Of a stretch of DNA of 64,000 nt, positions 1 to 11,672 are shown piece by piece. The stretch spans positions 1,302,001-1,366,000 of the forward strand of contig NZ_FSRL01000001.1 of NCBI RefSeq assembly GCF_900142295.1. Reading direction: 5' to 3'. The position numbers were made by a program, and so were the translations under genes. The notes beneath the pieces are model-generated. The model worked only from the letters and a program-made list of their open reading frames with translations. It was not told where the DNA came from and searched no databases. Origin of the DNA: Vannielia litorea (GTDB taxonomy: Bacteria > Pseudomonadota > Alphaproteobacteria > Rhodobacterales > Rhodobacteraceae). Each line of letters begins with the position of its first letter. Positions within the stretch are counted from its first letter, which is position 1.

Positions 1-224
1 TTCTTTTGCAGATACCAGGTGATGACCGCGCCCGCCTCGTCCTGCCCGAGCAGGGCGTTGCCCGACTCGGCGCAGTAATGCGGCATGTCGATCAGCGCCG
101 CCGGATCGTCGGTCTGCACCCGCAGCACCTCGCCCTGTGCCAGTGCGCGCATCTGCTTGGCGGTCTTCAGCACCGGCAACGGGCAGAGCAGGCCGAGGGC
201 GTCGAGGCTGGCGTCGTGATCCAT
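1..224 (-). CDS. TusA-like sulfurtransferase, 3' end outside window
   Basis: Reading the minus strand from an ATG at 222-224 gives a small protein with the TusA/SirA signature: a Cys-Pro-Leu-Pro (CPxP) motif near residue 14 followed by a KTAKQM helix. In the family this cysteine carries a persulfide that is passed on to tRNA thiolation or other sulfur acceptors in the cytoplasm. At least 74 codons are present and the frame runs off the left window edge, so the C-terminus is missing. An in-frame TTG lies a little upstream and could be an alternative start. The family is clear from the CPLP motif; the exact sulfur acceptor cannot be told. Confidence 0.8.
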   Translation of the reverse strand, partial: MDHDASLDALGLLCPLPVLKTAKQMRALAQGEVLRVQTDDPAALIDMPHYCAESGNALLGQDEAGAVITWYLQK

Positions 225-291
225 GTCCGACAGGTAGCCCAAGGGCAGGGCGGGCGGAAGGCCCAACTGCGGCCCTCTGCGCCCGGCCGCG

Positions 292-885
292 TCAGCTGTC
301 CTGCCGCTCGAAGAAGGCCCGGATGCGCGGCCCGATCCAGCGCCAGAGCGAGGGCGCGCCGCGCTCCATCGGCGGCTGCAACCGCGCCGCGACCCGCGCG
401 TAATCCACGTTGAACGGCGTCCAGCTCGCGCCGCCGTTGGCAAGGTTCAGCACCGGCGGCTGAAACCGGTCGAGCGCCTTGGCAAAGCGCGCATCGGGGG
501 TTTCGGCGGCTTCGAACTCCTCCCAAAGCGCGCGCAGCTCGGCCGCCTGCGCCTCGGGCAGCATCCCGAAGATCCGGTCTGCGGCGGCCTGTTCGGCGGC
601 TTCGATCGCGGCCTGGTCCAGCCCTGCCTCGAAGATCGGCGCATCGCCCGCGTCGATCTCCACGAGGTCATGGATCAGCGCCATCCGGATCACCCGGTCG
701 ATCCGCACCCCCTCCGGCGCCTCGCCCTCCAGCACCAGCGCAAAGAGCGCCAGGTGCCACGAGTGCTCGCCCGAGTTCTCCTGCCGCGATCCGTCGGCCA
801 GCTTGGAGGCGCGCTCGACCGAGCGCAGCTTGCAGGCCTCTGTCAGAAAGGCGATCTGGCGGTCGAGGTCGGCCTCACCGGCCAC
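292..885 (-). CDS. HD-domain hydrolase (YfbR/HDDC2-like)
   Basis: A 197-residue cytoplasmic HD-domain protein. The metal-binding residues are visible: His41 in an EHSWH motif and the His72-Asp73 doublet in the following helix. This arrangement and the length match the YfbR/HDDC2 family of 5'-deoxynucleotidases, which dephosphorylate dNMPs. The predicted start is GTG at 883-885, and the stop of the upstream gene overlaps it by one base (TAGTG), so the two are probably translationally coupled. Substrate is inferred from family only; HD_3 proteins of this size vary in activity. Confidence 0.8.
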   Translation of the reverse strand: MAGEADLDRQIAFLTEACKLRSVERASKLADGSRQENSGEHSWHLALFALVLEGEAPEGVRIDRVIRMALIHDLVEIDAGDAPIFEAGLDQAAIEAAEQAAADRIFGMLPEAQAAELRALWEEFEAAETPDARFAKALDRFQPPVLNLANGGASWTPFNVDYARVAARLQPPMERGAPSLWRWIGPRIRAFFERQDS

Positions 886-1145
886 TAGTGGCCGTCATCC
901 ATGAGCTTGGGGCCGGTGTCCTTTTCGAGGAACCCCTGCGCGACCTGCTTTTCCAGAAACTGCCGCGCCCGGCGTTCGGCCAGCCGCACTCGCACCGAGG
1001 TCATGAAGGTCTCTTCCATGGTGGGCGAGGAGATCCCGAGCTTCTTGGCCACGGCGCGGATCAGGTCATCCTCCGCCCCGAGCTTTGCGCCCTGCTCGAT
1101 GGTGTCCGCCGCCAGCTTGTCGGCCAGGTCTTCCAGAACGCCCAT
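885..1145 (-). CDS. small conserved-looking protein of unknown function
   Basis: An 86-residue soluble, helix-rich and charged protein with no signal peptide or membrane segment. I do not recognise a family. It lies between the alpha/beta hydrolase gene (12 bases downstream of that gene's stop) and the HD-domain gene, whose GTG start overlaps its TAG stop by one base. The tight packing suggests all three are co-transcribed on the minus strand. That overlap and the high-GC codon use typical of the window support it being a real gene. Confidence 0.65.
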   Translation of the reverse strand: MGVLEDLADKLAADTIEQGAKLGAEDDLIRAVAKKLGISSPTMEETFMTSVRVRLAERRARQFLEKQVAQGFLEKDTGPKLMDDGH

Positions 1146-1156
1146 GCCGGCCTCCC

Positions 1157-1813
1157 TCAGCGCGTGGTTTCGGTCAGGCGGCGGCGCACATAGGTGTCAA
1201 CCTCGCCCAGCATCTCGTCCATGTAGGGATCTTCAAAGAAGTGCCCGGCGCCCTGGATCTCGGTATGGGTGATGGTGATGCCCTTCTGCTCGTGCAGCTT
1301 GTCGACCAGCTGGTGCGTGTCCTTCGGAGGCGCCACACGGTCGGCGGTGCCGTTCAGCACCAGGCCCGAGGCGGGACAGGGCGCGAGGAAGGAGAAGTCA
1401 TACATGTTGGCCGGCGGCGAGACGCTGACAAAGCCGGTGATCTCCGGCCGCCGCATCAGCAGCTGCATCCCGATCCACGCGCCGAACGAAAAGCCCGCGA
1501 CCCAGCAATGCTTGGCGTTGGTGTTCATCGACTGCAGGTAATCAAGCGCCGAGGCGGCATCGCTCAGCTCGCCGATCCCCTGGTCGTATTCGCCCTGGCT
1601 GCGCCCCACGCCGCGAAAGTTGAACCGCAGCACCGTGAAGCCCATCTTGTGGAAGGTGTAGTGCAGATTGTAGACGACCCGGTTGTTCATCGTTCCGCCG
1701 AACTGCGGGTGCGGGTGCAGGATGATGGCGATCGGCGCATCCTTCACGCCCTGCTGCGGGTGATATCTGCCTTCCAGCCGACCCTCGGGGCCGGGAAAAA
1801 TCACTTCGGGCAT
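1157..1813 (-). CDS. alpha/beta hydrolase
   Basis: A 218-residue alpha/beta hydrolase fold protein of the small COG2945 type. The nucleophile elbow GFSFG places the catalytic serine at about residue 109; an HPHPQFGG motif near residue 33 forms the oxyanion region; a late Asp in NGTAD and the His of GAGHFFED complete a plausible triad. There is no signal peptide, so it acts in the cytoplasm. It is transcribed divergently from iscR, and the palindrome at 1875-1887 lies in the shared intergenic region, so it may share iron-responsive control. Substrate unknown. Confidence 0.8.
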   Translation of the reverse strand: MPEVIFPGPEGRLEGRYHPQQGVKDAPIAIILHPHPQFGGTMNNRVVYNLHYTFHKMGFTVLRFNFRGVGRSQGEYDQGIGELSDAASALDYLQSMNTNAKHCWVAGFSFGAWIGMQLLMRRPEITGFVSVSPPANMYDFSFLAPCPASGLVLNGTADRVAPPKDTHQLVDKLHEQKGITITHTEIQGAGHFFEDPYMDEMLGEVDTYVRRRLTETTR

Positions 1814-1874
1814 ACCTGACCTTTTTTGTCCTCTTTTACGTCCCGGAGCGGTTGACGCTATCGCAGCCCGAAAC

Positions 1875-1887
1875 TAGAATAATTCTA
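1875..1887. promoter_or_regulatory. 13-bp palindrome resembling an Irr (ICE) box
   Basis: TAGAAT-A-ATTCTA is a perfect 6-bp inverted repeat around one central base. With its flanks it matches the alphaproteobacterial iron control element TTTAGAA-N3-TTCTAAA except at the first two bases. It sits 108 bases before the iscR start and 62 bases before the start of the divergent hydrolase, where an operator would be expected. Binding by Irr, or by IscR itself, is inferred from the motif and the location. Confidence 0.6.
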
Positions 1888-1994
1888 AATTGGCGCGACA
1901 CCCGTGGACGGGTGCGACGGAGGTAATTGCCATTGCCTCCCTCGTCAATGCAATTTGGCCCCCCGCGGGCCTCTCGGCAGCAAGGAAACGCAGC

Positions 1995-2486
1995 GTGAAG
2001 CTCTCGACCAAAGGACGTTACGCGATGGTCGCCCTGGCCGATCTGGCCATGGCGCAGGCGCAGCCCGGCGGCGAGGGGCTGGTTTCGCTCGCCGCGATCG
2101 CCAAGCGCCAGAGCATTTCGCTGCCCTATCTCGAACAGCTCTTCGTCAAGCTCCGCCAGGGCGGGCTGGTGGAGAGCGTGCGCGGCCCGGGCGGCGGCTA
2201 CCGTCTGGCTCGCAGCCCTGGCGAGATCCGCGTGGCCGAGGTGCTCGAGGCCGTCGACGAGACGGTGAGCGCGCTGCACACCGGGGCAGGGGCCAAGGGC
2301 GCCGTCTCGGGCTCCAAGGCGCAGAGCATGGTTAACCGCCTCTGGGAGGGCCTCTCCTCCCATGTCTACGTCTTCCTGCACCAGGCCACCCTGGCTTCGG
2401 TGATCGAAAAGCCGATGGCCACCTGCCCGGCAGTGCCCAGCTTCTTCCTGGTGGTCGACGATGAACAGGAGGAGGCCGAGGCGTGA
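1995..2486 (+). CDS. iscR: Rrf2-family Fe-S regulator IscR
   Basis: A 163-residue Rrf2-family transcription factor. It begins with the family hallmark MKLSTKGRYAM, then a winged helix with the recognition region ISLPYLEQLF and the wing RGPGGGYRLA. The start is GTG at 1995, chosen because it gives the canonical N-terminus. Classical IscR proteins carry three clustered cysteines for a [2Fe-2S] cluster; here the only cysteine is Cys144, near the C-terminus. An IscR with a single cysteine and an unusual Fe-S centre is known from Rhodobacter sphaeroides, and this fits that type. It heads the suf operon and overlaps the next gene by 4 bases. It probably represses the operon when iron is sufficient. 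Confidence 0.9.
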   Translation: MKLSTKGRYAMVALADLAMAQAQPGGEGLVSLAAIAKRQSISLPYLEQLFVKLRQGGLVESVRGPGGGYRLARSPGEIRVAEVLEAVDETVSALHTGAGAKGAVSGSKAQSMVNRLWEGLSSHVYVFLHQATLASVIEKPMATCPAVPSFFLVVDDEQEEAEA

Positions 2487-3493
2487 GTCGGACGTATCTC
2501 GATTTCAACGCCACGGCGCCCCTGCTGCCCGAGGCCCGCGCCGCGATGCTCGCGGCGATGGAGCTCTGCGGCAACCCGTCCTCCGTCCATGCCGAGGGCC
2601 GGGCCGCCAAGGCCGCCGTCGAGCGGGCGCGGGCACAGGTGGCGGCGGGCGTGGGCTGCAAGCCGCAGGAGGTGGTCTTCACCGGCGGCGCCACCGAGGC
2701 CGCACTGGTTCTGGCCGCCGGGGCCGTTGTGGAGCCCACCGCGCATGACGCGCTCTGGGCGCATCACGCCTCCGAGGGCCGCATCTACGCGATGGGCCTC
2801 GCCAACAGCGAGACCGGCGTGATCGCCGATGCGCCCGGCGAAAAGCCCTGCGAGCTGCTCCTGCTCGACGTGACCCAGTCCGTGGGCCGCATCCCCTTTG
2901 CCTTCGGCTGGTCCGGGGCCGATCTTGCCATCCTGTCGGCCCACAAGCTCGGCGGCCCCAAGGGTGTGGGCGCGCTGATCGTCCGCGAGGGGGTCGACAT
3001 CGCGCCGCTGCTCAAGGGCGGCGGGCAGGAGATGGGCCGCCGCTCCGGCACCGAGAACGTGATCGGCATCGCAGGCTTCGGCGCTGCGGTCGAAGCCGCG
3101 ATGCGGCGGCTCGAAACCGGCGCATGGCAGCCGGTCGCCGCCGCCCGCGACAAATTGGAAGCGATGGTGGCAGATGCCGCGCCGGAGGCCATATTCGTGG
3201 GGCAAGAGGCCAGACGCCTGCCCAACACCAGCTGCTTTGCCGCCCCGGGCTGGAAGGGCGAAACCCAGGTGATGTCGATGGACCTCGCGGGCTTCGCCAT
3301 CTCCGCCGGCTCCGCCTGCTCCTCCGGCAAAGTCAAGGAGAGCCGGGTGCTCCGCGCCATGGGATACGACGAGGCCACCGCCCGCTCGGCCATCCGCGTC
3401 TCGCTGGGGCCGGATACGACCGAAGACGATATCGCCCGCTTCGCAGAGGCCTGGGCTGCACAGTACAAGAGATACAAGGCACGGGTTGCGTGA
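2483..3493 (+). CDS. short group I (IscS/NifS-like) cysteine desulfurase
   Basis: A 336-residue PLP enzyme expected to convert cysteine to alanine and an enzyme-bound persulfide. Lys155 in SAHKLGGPKG is the PLP lysine, RRSGTEN is the conserved loop, and Cys279 in SAGSACSSG is the active-site cysteine of group I enzymes. It is some 50-60 residues shorter than typical IscS; the region between the first PLP-binding motif (GGATE) and the later NSETG motif is compressed. Start is GTG at 2483, overlapping the iscR stop by 4 bases. A second, group II desulfurase (sufS) lies at the end of the same operon, so the two may feed different acceptors. Confidence 0.88.
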   Translation: MSRTYLDFNATAPLLPEARAAMLAAMELCGNPSSVHAEGRAAKAAVERARAQVAAGVGCKPQEVVFTGGATEAALVLAAGAVVEPTAHDALWAHHASEGRIYAMGLANSETGVIADAPGEKPCELLLLDVTQSVGRIPFAFGWSGADLAILSAHKLGGPKGVGALIVREGVDIAPLLKGGGQEMGRRSGTENVIGIAGFGAAVEAAMRRLETGAWQPVAAARDKLEAMVADAAPEAIFVGQEARRLPNTSCFAAPGWKGETQVMSMDLAGFAISAGSACSSGKVKESRVLRAMGYDEATARSAIRVSLGPDTTEDDIARFAEAWAAQYKRYKARVA

Positions 3494-3526
3494 ACAACGC
3501 CCCCCAAGCCGCTGAAAGGAAACGCA

Positions 3527-5038
<1,512 letters not shown>

Positions 5039-5076
5039 AACCCTGCAACCTGAAAGGTTTGCGAGGAGAAGTTGAG

Positions 5077-5340
5077 ATGATTGCCGCCACCGCCCCCTCC
5101 GTAGAGGGCCGCAGCATCACCGCCTGCAAGGGCATCGAGACCGGCGAGGCCATCCTCGGCGGGCGTTCGGCGGCCTGCGAGCAGGAGTGGGGCAAGTCGC
5201 GCCGCACGGCTTTGGCCGAGATGGAGGAGCGCGACGCCGAACTGGGTGCACAGGCCGTGGTCGGCGTCGATCTCGACTATGAAGTCATCGACAACATGCT
5301 GATGGCCTCGGCCTCCGGCACCGCCGTCACGCTGGGCTGA
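5077..5340 (+). CDS. UPF0145 (YbjQ-like) protein, internally shortened
   Basis: An 87-residue protein of the UPF0145/YbjQ family, whose function is not established (sometimes called heavy-metal-binding domain). Conserved pieces are GEAILGGRS, the [10 protein letters not shown] core and a C-terminal [14 protein letters not shown]. Compared with the roughly 107-residue family norm, the stretch normally found between GEAILG and GGRS is missing, a loss of about 18-20 residues that leaves the frame intact. Start ATG 5077 has a strong GAGGAGAA site upstream. It is embedded between sufB and sufC, so a role near Fe-S assembly is possible but unproven. Confidence 0.8.
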   Translation: MIAATAPSVEGRSITACKGIETGEAILGGRSAACEQEWGKSRRTALAEMEERDAELGAQAVVGVDLDYEVIDNMLMASASGTAVTLG

Positions 5341-5350
5341 GGTGGGGTAG

Positions 5351-6283
5351 ATGGCCGTCAACAGCAAGAAACGCGCAGAGTGGCTGATCGCCCAGCTCAA
5401 TCTCGAGCGGGAGATGAACCTGGCCGACATCGGCGCCCGGCTGACCAAGGAAAAGCCGGGATACGGGCTCGTCATGGCCGTCGGCGCCGCCCGCCTGCAT
5501 GCCTTCGAACCCGAGCCCGAAGCCTTCGCGGAGATCGAGGCATCGAAGCCCGAGCGGACCACGCTCTACAACGCGGCCGTCGGCAAACCCGGCAAGGCCA
5601 CCTTCTATGCGCATCAGATCGGTTCGCTCTCTTCGGTGTTCAAGTTCTCCGAGGCCTGTGCGCGCTACCTGAACAAGGGGTTCTGGACCAAGCGCGAAGT
5701 GACGGAGATCCCCATGACCCTGGTCGCCCTGGACGAGGTGAAGGGATTTCCGAGGCTGGACTTCCTCAAGATGGACGTGCAGGGCGCCGAACTCGATGTA
5801 ATGAAAGGCGGCGAACACACGCTGTCCGAGGCGGTCATGGTGGTCCCCGAGGTGCGTTTCTACCAGATGTACGAGGGCGAGCCGACCTGGGCGGAGCTCG
5901 ACACCGAGCTGCGCCGCCAGGGCTTCGTGCTCCACAAGTTCCTCCACCAGAAATCGGTTCTTCTCGGGTCCCGGCGCTGGAAGCAGTTCAAGCCGAAATC
6001 CGGCAGCCAGTTGCTCGATGGGGATGCGGTCTACATCCGCAACATGGAAGAGCCTGAAAACATGAGTGATTTCCAGCTGAAGGCCCTCGCTGTCATGGCC
6101 GAGACCGTGGCAGAGAGCCATGACCTCTGCGCGTTTTGCCTCACCCTGCTGCAGGATCGCGGTGCGATTGCAAGCCATGTGCTTGGCCACTACATGGGCC
6201 GCGTGCCGGCCGAGGTGCTGCGCGCGGCCGAGCCCAAGCCCGAGTCTGCCCCGGACGCAGCAGCAACAGAGACCGAGGCCTGA
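5351..6283 (+). CDS. FkbM-family methyltransferase
   Basis: A 310-residue protein with an FkbM-type SAM-dependent methyltransferase core at about residues 25-210. The acidic motif FLKMDVQGAELDVMKGG and the following strand VPEVRF are typical of the family, which O-methylates sugars or other acceptors. The C-terminal 90 residues are outside the core, lack a recognisable domain and end in a Pro/Ala/Glu-rich tail. It follows the UPF0145 gene by 10 bases with a GAGGTGGGG site, so it sits inside the suf operon although nothing in the family links it to Fe-S assembly. Acceptor unknown. Confidence 0.8.
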   Translation: MAVNSKKRAEWLIAQLNLEREMNLADIGARLTKEKPGYGLVMAVGAARLHAFEPEPEAFAEIEASKPERTTLYNAAVGKPGKATFYAHQIGSLSSVFKFSEACARYLNKGFWTKREVTEIPMTLVALDEVKGFPRLDFLKMDVQGAELDVMKGGEHTLSEAVMVVPEVRFYQMYEGEPTWAELDTELRRQGFVLHKFLHQKSVLLGSRRWKQFKPKSGSQLLDGDAVYIRNMEEPENMSDFQLKALAVMAETVAESHDLCAFCLTLLQDRGAIASHVLGHYMGRVPAEVLRAAEPKPESAPDAAATETEA

Positions 6284-6407
6284 GCGATGCACGCAGTCCT
6301 CTCCCTCCACACCACAGTGGTGCAACCGTGGGATCCGGCGCAAGTCCAGCCTTCAAGCTGCCCACGTTTTTTGACGTATCAACCAAAATCCTGCCTCAAT
6401 CCCGCGG

Positions 6408-6422
6408 TAAACACTTTGTTAA
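6408..6422. promoter_or_regulatory. degenerate CtrA-like site
   Basis: TAAA-N7-TTAAC differs at one base from the CtrA full site TTAA-N7-TTAA, and its spacer (CACTTTG) resembles that of the perfect site at 53318 (CACTTCC). It lies 34 bases before the membrane-protein gene at 6456. Weak evidence; one-mismatch sites occur by chance. Confidence 0.25.
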
Positions 6423-6455
6423 CGCAAAGGACCGACGCAGAGGCAGCGAGTTCCC

Positions 6456-6965
6456 ATGGCGAGCATGGACACGTTCAACGACCGGATCTCCCGGATCAGC
6501 AAGGGCAAGCAATGGGCGCCCGACGGCGTGGTGCATTCTCCCGTGCAGATCACTCGGCGCAAGGGCCGGAACGGCCCGGTGGCGCGGCTCTTTCACACCA
6601 TTTCGCTTCCGATGGCCTTTGCGCTCGGCCTGCTGGCCATGGCCGTGGCCCGCTACGCCCGTCTGGCGGTGAGCGGCGTGCCCGAGGGCGGGCAGGTGCT
6701 CACCAGCACGCTGGCGGTCGATGCCCTGATGGCGCTGGTGGTCAGCTTCCTGCTCTGCCAGATCGTCCAGATGCGCTCGGTCGCGCAGGTCGTGGTCTCG
6801 GTCATCGGCACCTCGGTCGGGGCGCTTGCGATGCACATGCTGGTGCACCGCGCACCAGAGACCTTCGCCCAGTTCTTCGGCCCGGCCTGGGTCAATGCGG
6901 TGCTGGCCACGACCGATCCCAACATGGTGCTCTACGGGCACCTGTTGCAGCGTCTGCCGGTCTAG
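6456..6965 (+). CDS. membrane protein of unknown function
   Basis: A 169-residue protein with a basic 45-residue N-terminal cytoplasmic region followed by about three hydrophobic segments (roughly residues 49-68, 85-105 and 110-130). I recognise no domain. It lies between the FkbM gene and sufC, with 172 bases before it and 128 after. A degenerate CtrA-like sequence at 6408-6422 might give it separate regulation. The start ATG 6456 is the first in frame; no strong ribosome-binding site is evident. Confidence 0.7.
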   Translation: MASMDTFNDRISRISKGKQWAPDGVVHSPVQITRRKGRNGPVARLFHTISLPMAFALGLLAMAVARYARLAVSGVPEGGQVLTSTLAVDALMALVVSFLLCQIVQMRSVAQVVVSVIGTSVGALAMHMLVHRAPETFAQFFGPAWVNAVLATTDPNMVLYGHLLQRLPV

Positions 6966-7093
6966 GCCGCCAGGCGCAGGCCGCAGGGCAGCCATCAAAC
7001 CCGTCTCATCCGGCCGCCGCTCCGGCGCGGTCCCTCACACCCCCGGCAGCCTTCTCGGCGGCCGGGACATCCGTCATGCAAAGGTAAGAAAAA

Positions 7094-7845
<752 letters not shown>

Positions 7846-7849
<4 letters not shown>

Positions 7850-9156
7850 TGGCTGCTCCCAACCGCAAGGAGGCCATGGCCGCCGACCGGCGCGCCCAGG
7901 CCCAAGCCCGGCTCGCCGCAACGCCGATGCCCGCCGTCTCCGGCTGGTCCGCCGCGCCGCGGGAGGCCGCCCTGAGCCGCGTCATCGACCTCGGCCTGCC
8001 GCATCGCCGCGACGAGTACTGGAAGTTCACCGACCCCACCACGCTCAGCCAGCCCGAGCCGGTGGAGGCCGCCACCTTCGACCCGCAGGAAAGCCTGATC
8101 TTCGGCGCTGTCGACAGGCTGCACCTCGTCTTCGTCGATGGCGTCTTCGATGCCGAGGCCTCCGACAGCCTTGAGGGCGAGGGGATCGAGATCGCCCGGC
8201 TCTCCGAGGCCGAGGGCGCCGACATCCATTGGGCACAGTCCGTCTACGGCGTGCTCGAGGCCCGCGGCCAGCAGCCCGTCGCCCGCCCGCTCGCCGCGCT
8301 CAACACCGCGCTCGCCAGCGACGGCATCCTGATCCGTGCAACGGCCCGGGTCTCCAGGCCCGTGCACATCACCTACCTGCACCAGCAGGTGGCCTCCGAC
8401 GCGATCCTGCATCACGTCGTCAAGGTCGAGCCCGGCGCCGAGCTGACCCTGCTCGAGAACGGCCCCGCCGCCGCCCGGTTCAACAAGGTGCTCGAGGTGG
8501 ATGTGGCCGATGGCGGCACCTTCCACCACATTCGCGCGCAGGGCCGCGACCACGAGCGCCGCGCGGTGAGCCACATCTTCGCCCGCCTCGGGAAGGAGAG
8601 CACCTTCAAGAGCTTCACCCTCACGGTCAACGGCGTGCTCACCCGCAACGAGGCGGTGATCGAGTTCACCGGCGACGACGCCGTGGCCCATATCGCCGGC
8701 GCCTGCCTCGGGGATGGCAGCTTCCACCACGACGACACGGTGTTCATCACCCATGACGCGGTGAACTGCGAGAGCCGGCAGGTCTTCAAGAAGGTGCTGC
8801 GCAACGGCGCCAAGGGCGTGTTCCAGGGCAAGATCCTGGTGAAGGAAGGCGCGCAAAAGACCGACGGCTACCAGATCAGCCAGTCGCTCCTGCTCGACGA
8901 TGACAGCCAGTTCCTCGCCAAGCCGGAGCTGGAGATCTACGCCGACGACGTCGCCTGCTCCCACGGCTCGACCACCGGGGCGATCGACGAGGACGCGCTT
9001 TTCTACATCCTGTCGCGCGGCATCCCGCGTGCCGAGGCTCAGGGCCTGCTGGTGCTCGCCTTCGTGGCCGAGGCCATCGAAGAGATCGAAAACAAGGATC
9101 TCGCCGGCGAACTGACAGAGCGCCTCGCCGCCTGGCTCCATCGGCATCGCCGCTGA
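7846..9156 (+). CDS. sufD: Fe-S cluster assembly protein SufD
   Basis: A 436-residue SufD, paralogue of SufB and its partner in the SufBC2D complex. Recognisable parts are the N-terminal helical region with RRDEYWKFTD, the beta-helix core, and the C-terminal block from HGSTTGAIDEDALFYILSRG onward, typical of SufD. Two consecutive ATG codons (7846 and 7849) are possible starts; 7846 overlaps the sufC stop in an ATGA arrangement and is preferred. Translational coupling to sufC is likely. Confidence 0.96.
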
Positions 9157-9168
9157 GGGGCAGGGTCG

Positions 9169-9690
9169 ATGGCGGTGACCACCAACATGCTGGCCAGCTG
9201 GCGCGCGCCGCGCGCCACGCTGCGCCGTATGCTCGCCGCCGGTCCGCGCGAGGACCGGGCGCTGATGCTGCTGATGGCGGGCTGCCTCGTCATCTTCGTC
9301 GCGCAATGGCCCCGGCTGGCGCGCGACGCAGAGCTGCAGACGCTGGGCGCCGAGGCCGAGCAACCCCTGCAGATGCTCATCGGCGGCACCCTCCTGGCCT
9401 GGCTCTTCATCATGCCCATCGTCTTCTACCTCCTTGCCTGGCTCTCGCACCTGGCCTGCAAGCCCTTCGGCGGGCGCGGCACCGGCTACGGCGCCCGCCT
9501 CGCGCTGTTCTGGACGGTGCTGGTCGTCTCGCCGCTGATGCTGCTCTACGGCCTGACCCGCGGGTTCATCGGTGACGGGGCGGAGGCCACGCTGGTCGGT
9601 GCCGTGGTCACGCTGGCCTTCCTCGTCCACTGGGCCCTCTGCCTCACCGAGGCCGAGTTCGGCCCCTCCGCCGGGGAGGCCCGCGCATGA
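9169..9690 (+). CDS. Yip1-like membrane protein
   Basis: A 173-residue integral membrane protein with about four hydrophobic segments (roughly residues 28-46, 65-90, 105-125 and 135-155). Its pattern resembles the Yip1-domain proteins often found in the suf operons of this bacterial group; function is not established. It lies 12 bases after sufD and overlaps the next gene by 4 bases (ATGA). The location, not the sequence, links it to Fe-S metabolism. Confidence 0.7.
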   Translation: MAVTTNMLASWRAPRATLRRMLAAGPREDRALMLLMAGCLVIFVAQWPRLARDAELQTLGAEAEQPLQMLIGGTLLAWLFIMPIVFYLLAWLSHLACKPFGGRGTGYGARLALFWTVLVVSPLMLLYGLTRGFIGDGAEATLVGAVVTLAFLVHWALCLTEAEFGPSAGEARA

Positions 9691-10287
9691 GCCAACGTCC
9701 CACCTTGCTGAAACTGCTCGAGCTCTCCGCCCGCCGCCCGCAGGAGGCCATGCAGACCGTGAAGGCCATGCAGCTTTCGTCCCCCGTCGCCTGGCAGGTC
9801 TTTGCCCTGGTGCTGGTGATCGAGCTGATCTTCGCCCACATCCTCGGGCTCCTGCTCGGCCCGGTCGAAACGCCCGAGGGCGCGCTCGGTCCGGCGCTGG
9901 CGCTCAACCCGGTCCTGCTCGGCGCGATCCAGGGCTGCCTGCTGATCCTCATGGTCTTCGGCATCCACTGGGTCGGCCGCGCCTTCGGCGGAACCGGGCG
10001 GCTGGAGGATGCGATCCTGCTCATGGCGCTGCTGCAATTCGCGCTCATCGTGCTCCAGGCATTCGAGATCCTGCTCATCGTCATCGTGCCGGCGCTGGCC
10101 GCAGGCGTGCTGCTCTTCAACATCTTCGCCTTCTTCTACCTGCTCACCAGCTTCACCACGGCGCTGCACGGCTTCACCCGGCCGCCGCTGGTGTTTCTGG
10201 GCATCCTGCTCACCGGCCTCGGTGCCATCTTCGCCCTGTCGATCCTGCTCGCCATCATCGGCGTGACCATCCCCGGAACCCCGCCAA

Positions 10288-10295
<8 letters not shown>
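9687..10295 (+). CDS. Yip1-family membrane protein
   Basis: A 202-residue membrane protein with about five hydrophobic segments, the last two forming a long apolar C-terminal hairpin. The FGIHWVGRAFGGTG segment after the second helix resembles Yip1-domain proteins. It appears to be a diverged relative of the preceding gene, since both carry a conserved Gly-rich loop (KPFGGRGTG there, RAFGGTG here), suggesting an old duplication. It overlaps its upstream neighbour by 4 bases and sufS by 8, so it belongs to the operon. Role unknown. Confidence 0.72.
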
Positions 10296-11508
<1,213 letters not shown>

Positions 11509-11530
11509 GCCCGGACCTTTCGCGCCGGGC
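11509..11530 (+). terminator. stem-loop after sufS, weak terminator candidate
   Basis: GCCCGG and CCGGGC form a 6-bp stem around a 10-base loop directly after the sufS stop. There is no T-run behind it, so it may only protect the 3' end or act weakly. Confidence 0.3.
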
Positions 11531-11595
11531 AGGGCAGGGGCCCGGAAATTCCCGATTGCGGGGGCCGGACTCGCCCGCTATACGAGGCGCCACGC

Positions 11596-11672
11596 GGACC
11601 CATAGCTCAGCTGGATAGAGCGCTGCCCTCCGAAGGCAGAGGCCAGAGGTTCGAATCCTCTTGGGTCCGCCA
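11596..11672 (+). tRNA. tRNA-Arg (anticodon CCG)
   Basis: A complete cloverleaf can be drawn. The acceptor stem pairs GGACCCA (11596-11602) with TGGGTCC (11662-11668), followed by discriminator G and an encoded CCA at 11670-11672. The D arm pairs GCTC with GAGC. The anticodon stem pairs CTGCC with GGCAG and the loop CTCCGAA places anticodon CCG at 11630-11632, which reads the Arg codon CGG. The T arm pairs AGAGG with CCTCT around TTCGAAT. There is no sign of an integrated element at its 3' end. Confidence 0.97.

Noticed and set aside
11596..11672. tRNA-Arg as an integration site of a mobile element carrying the TPS operon
   Set aside because: No integrase gene follows, no repeat of the tRNA 3' end was seen downstream, and codon use and GC content of the TPS genes look like the rest of the window.
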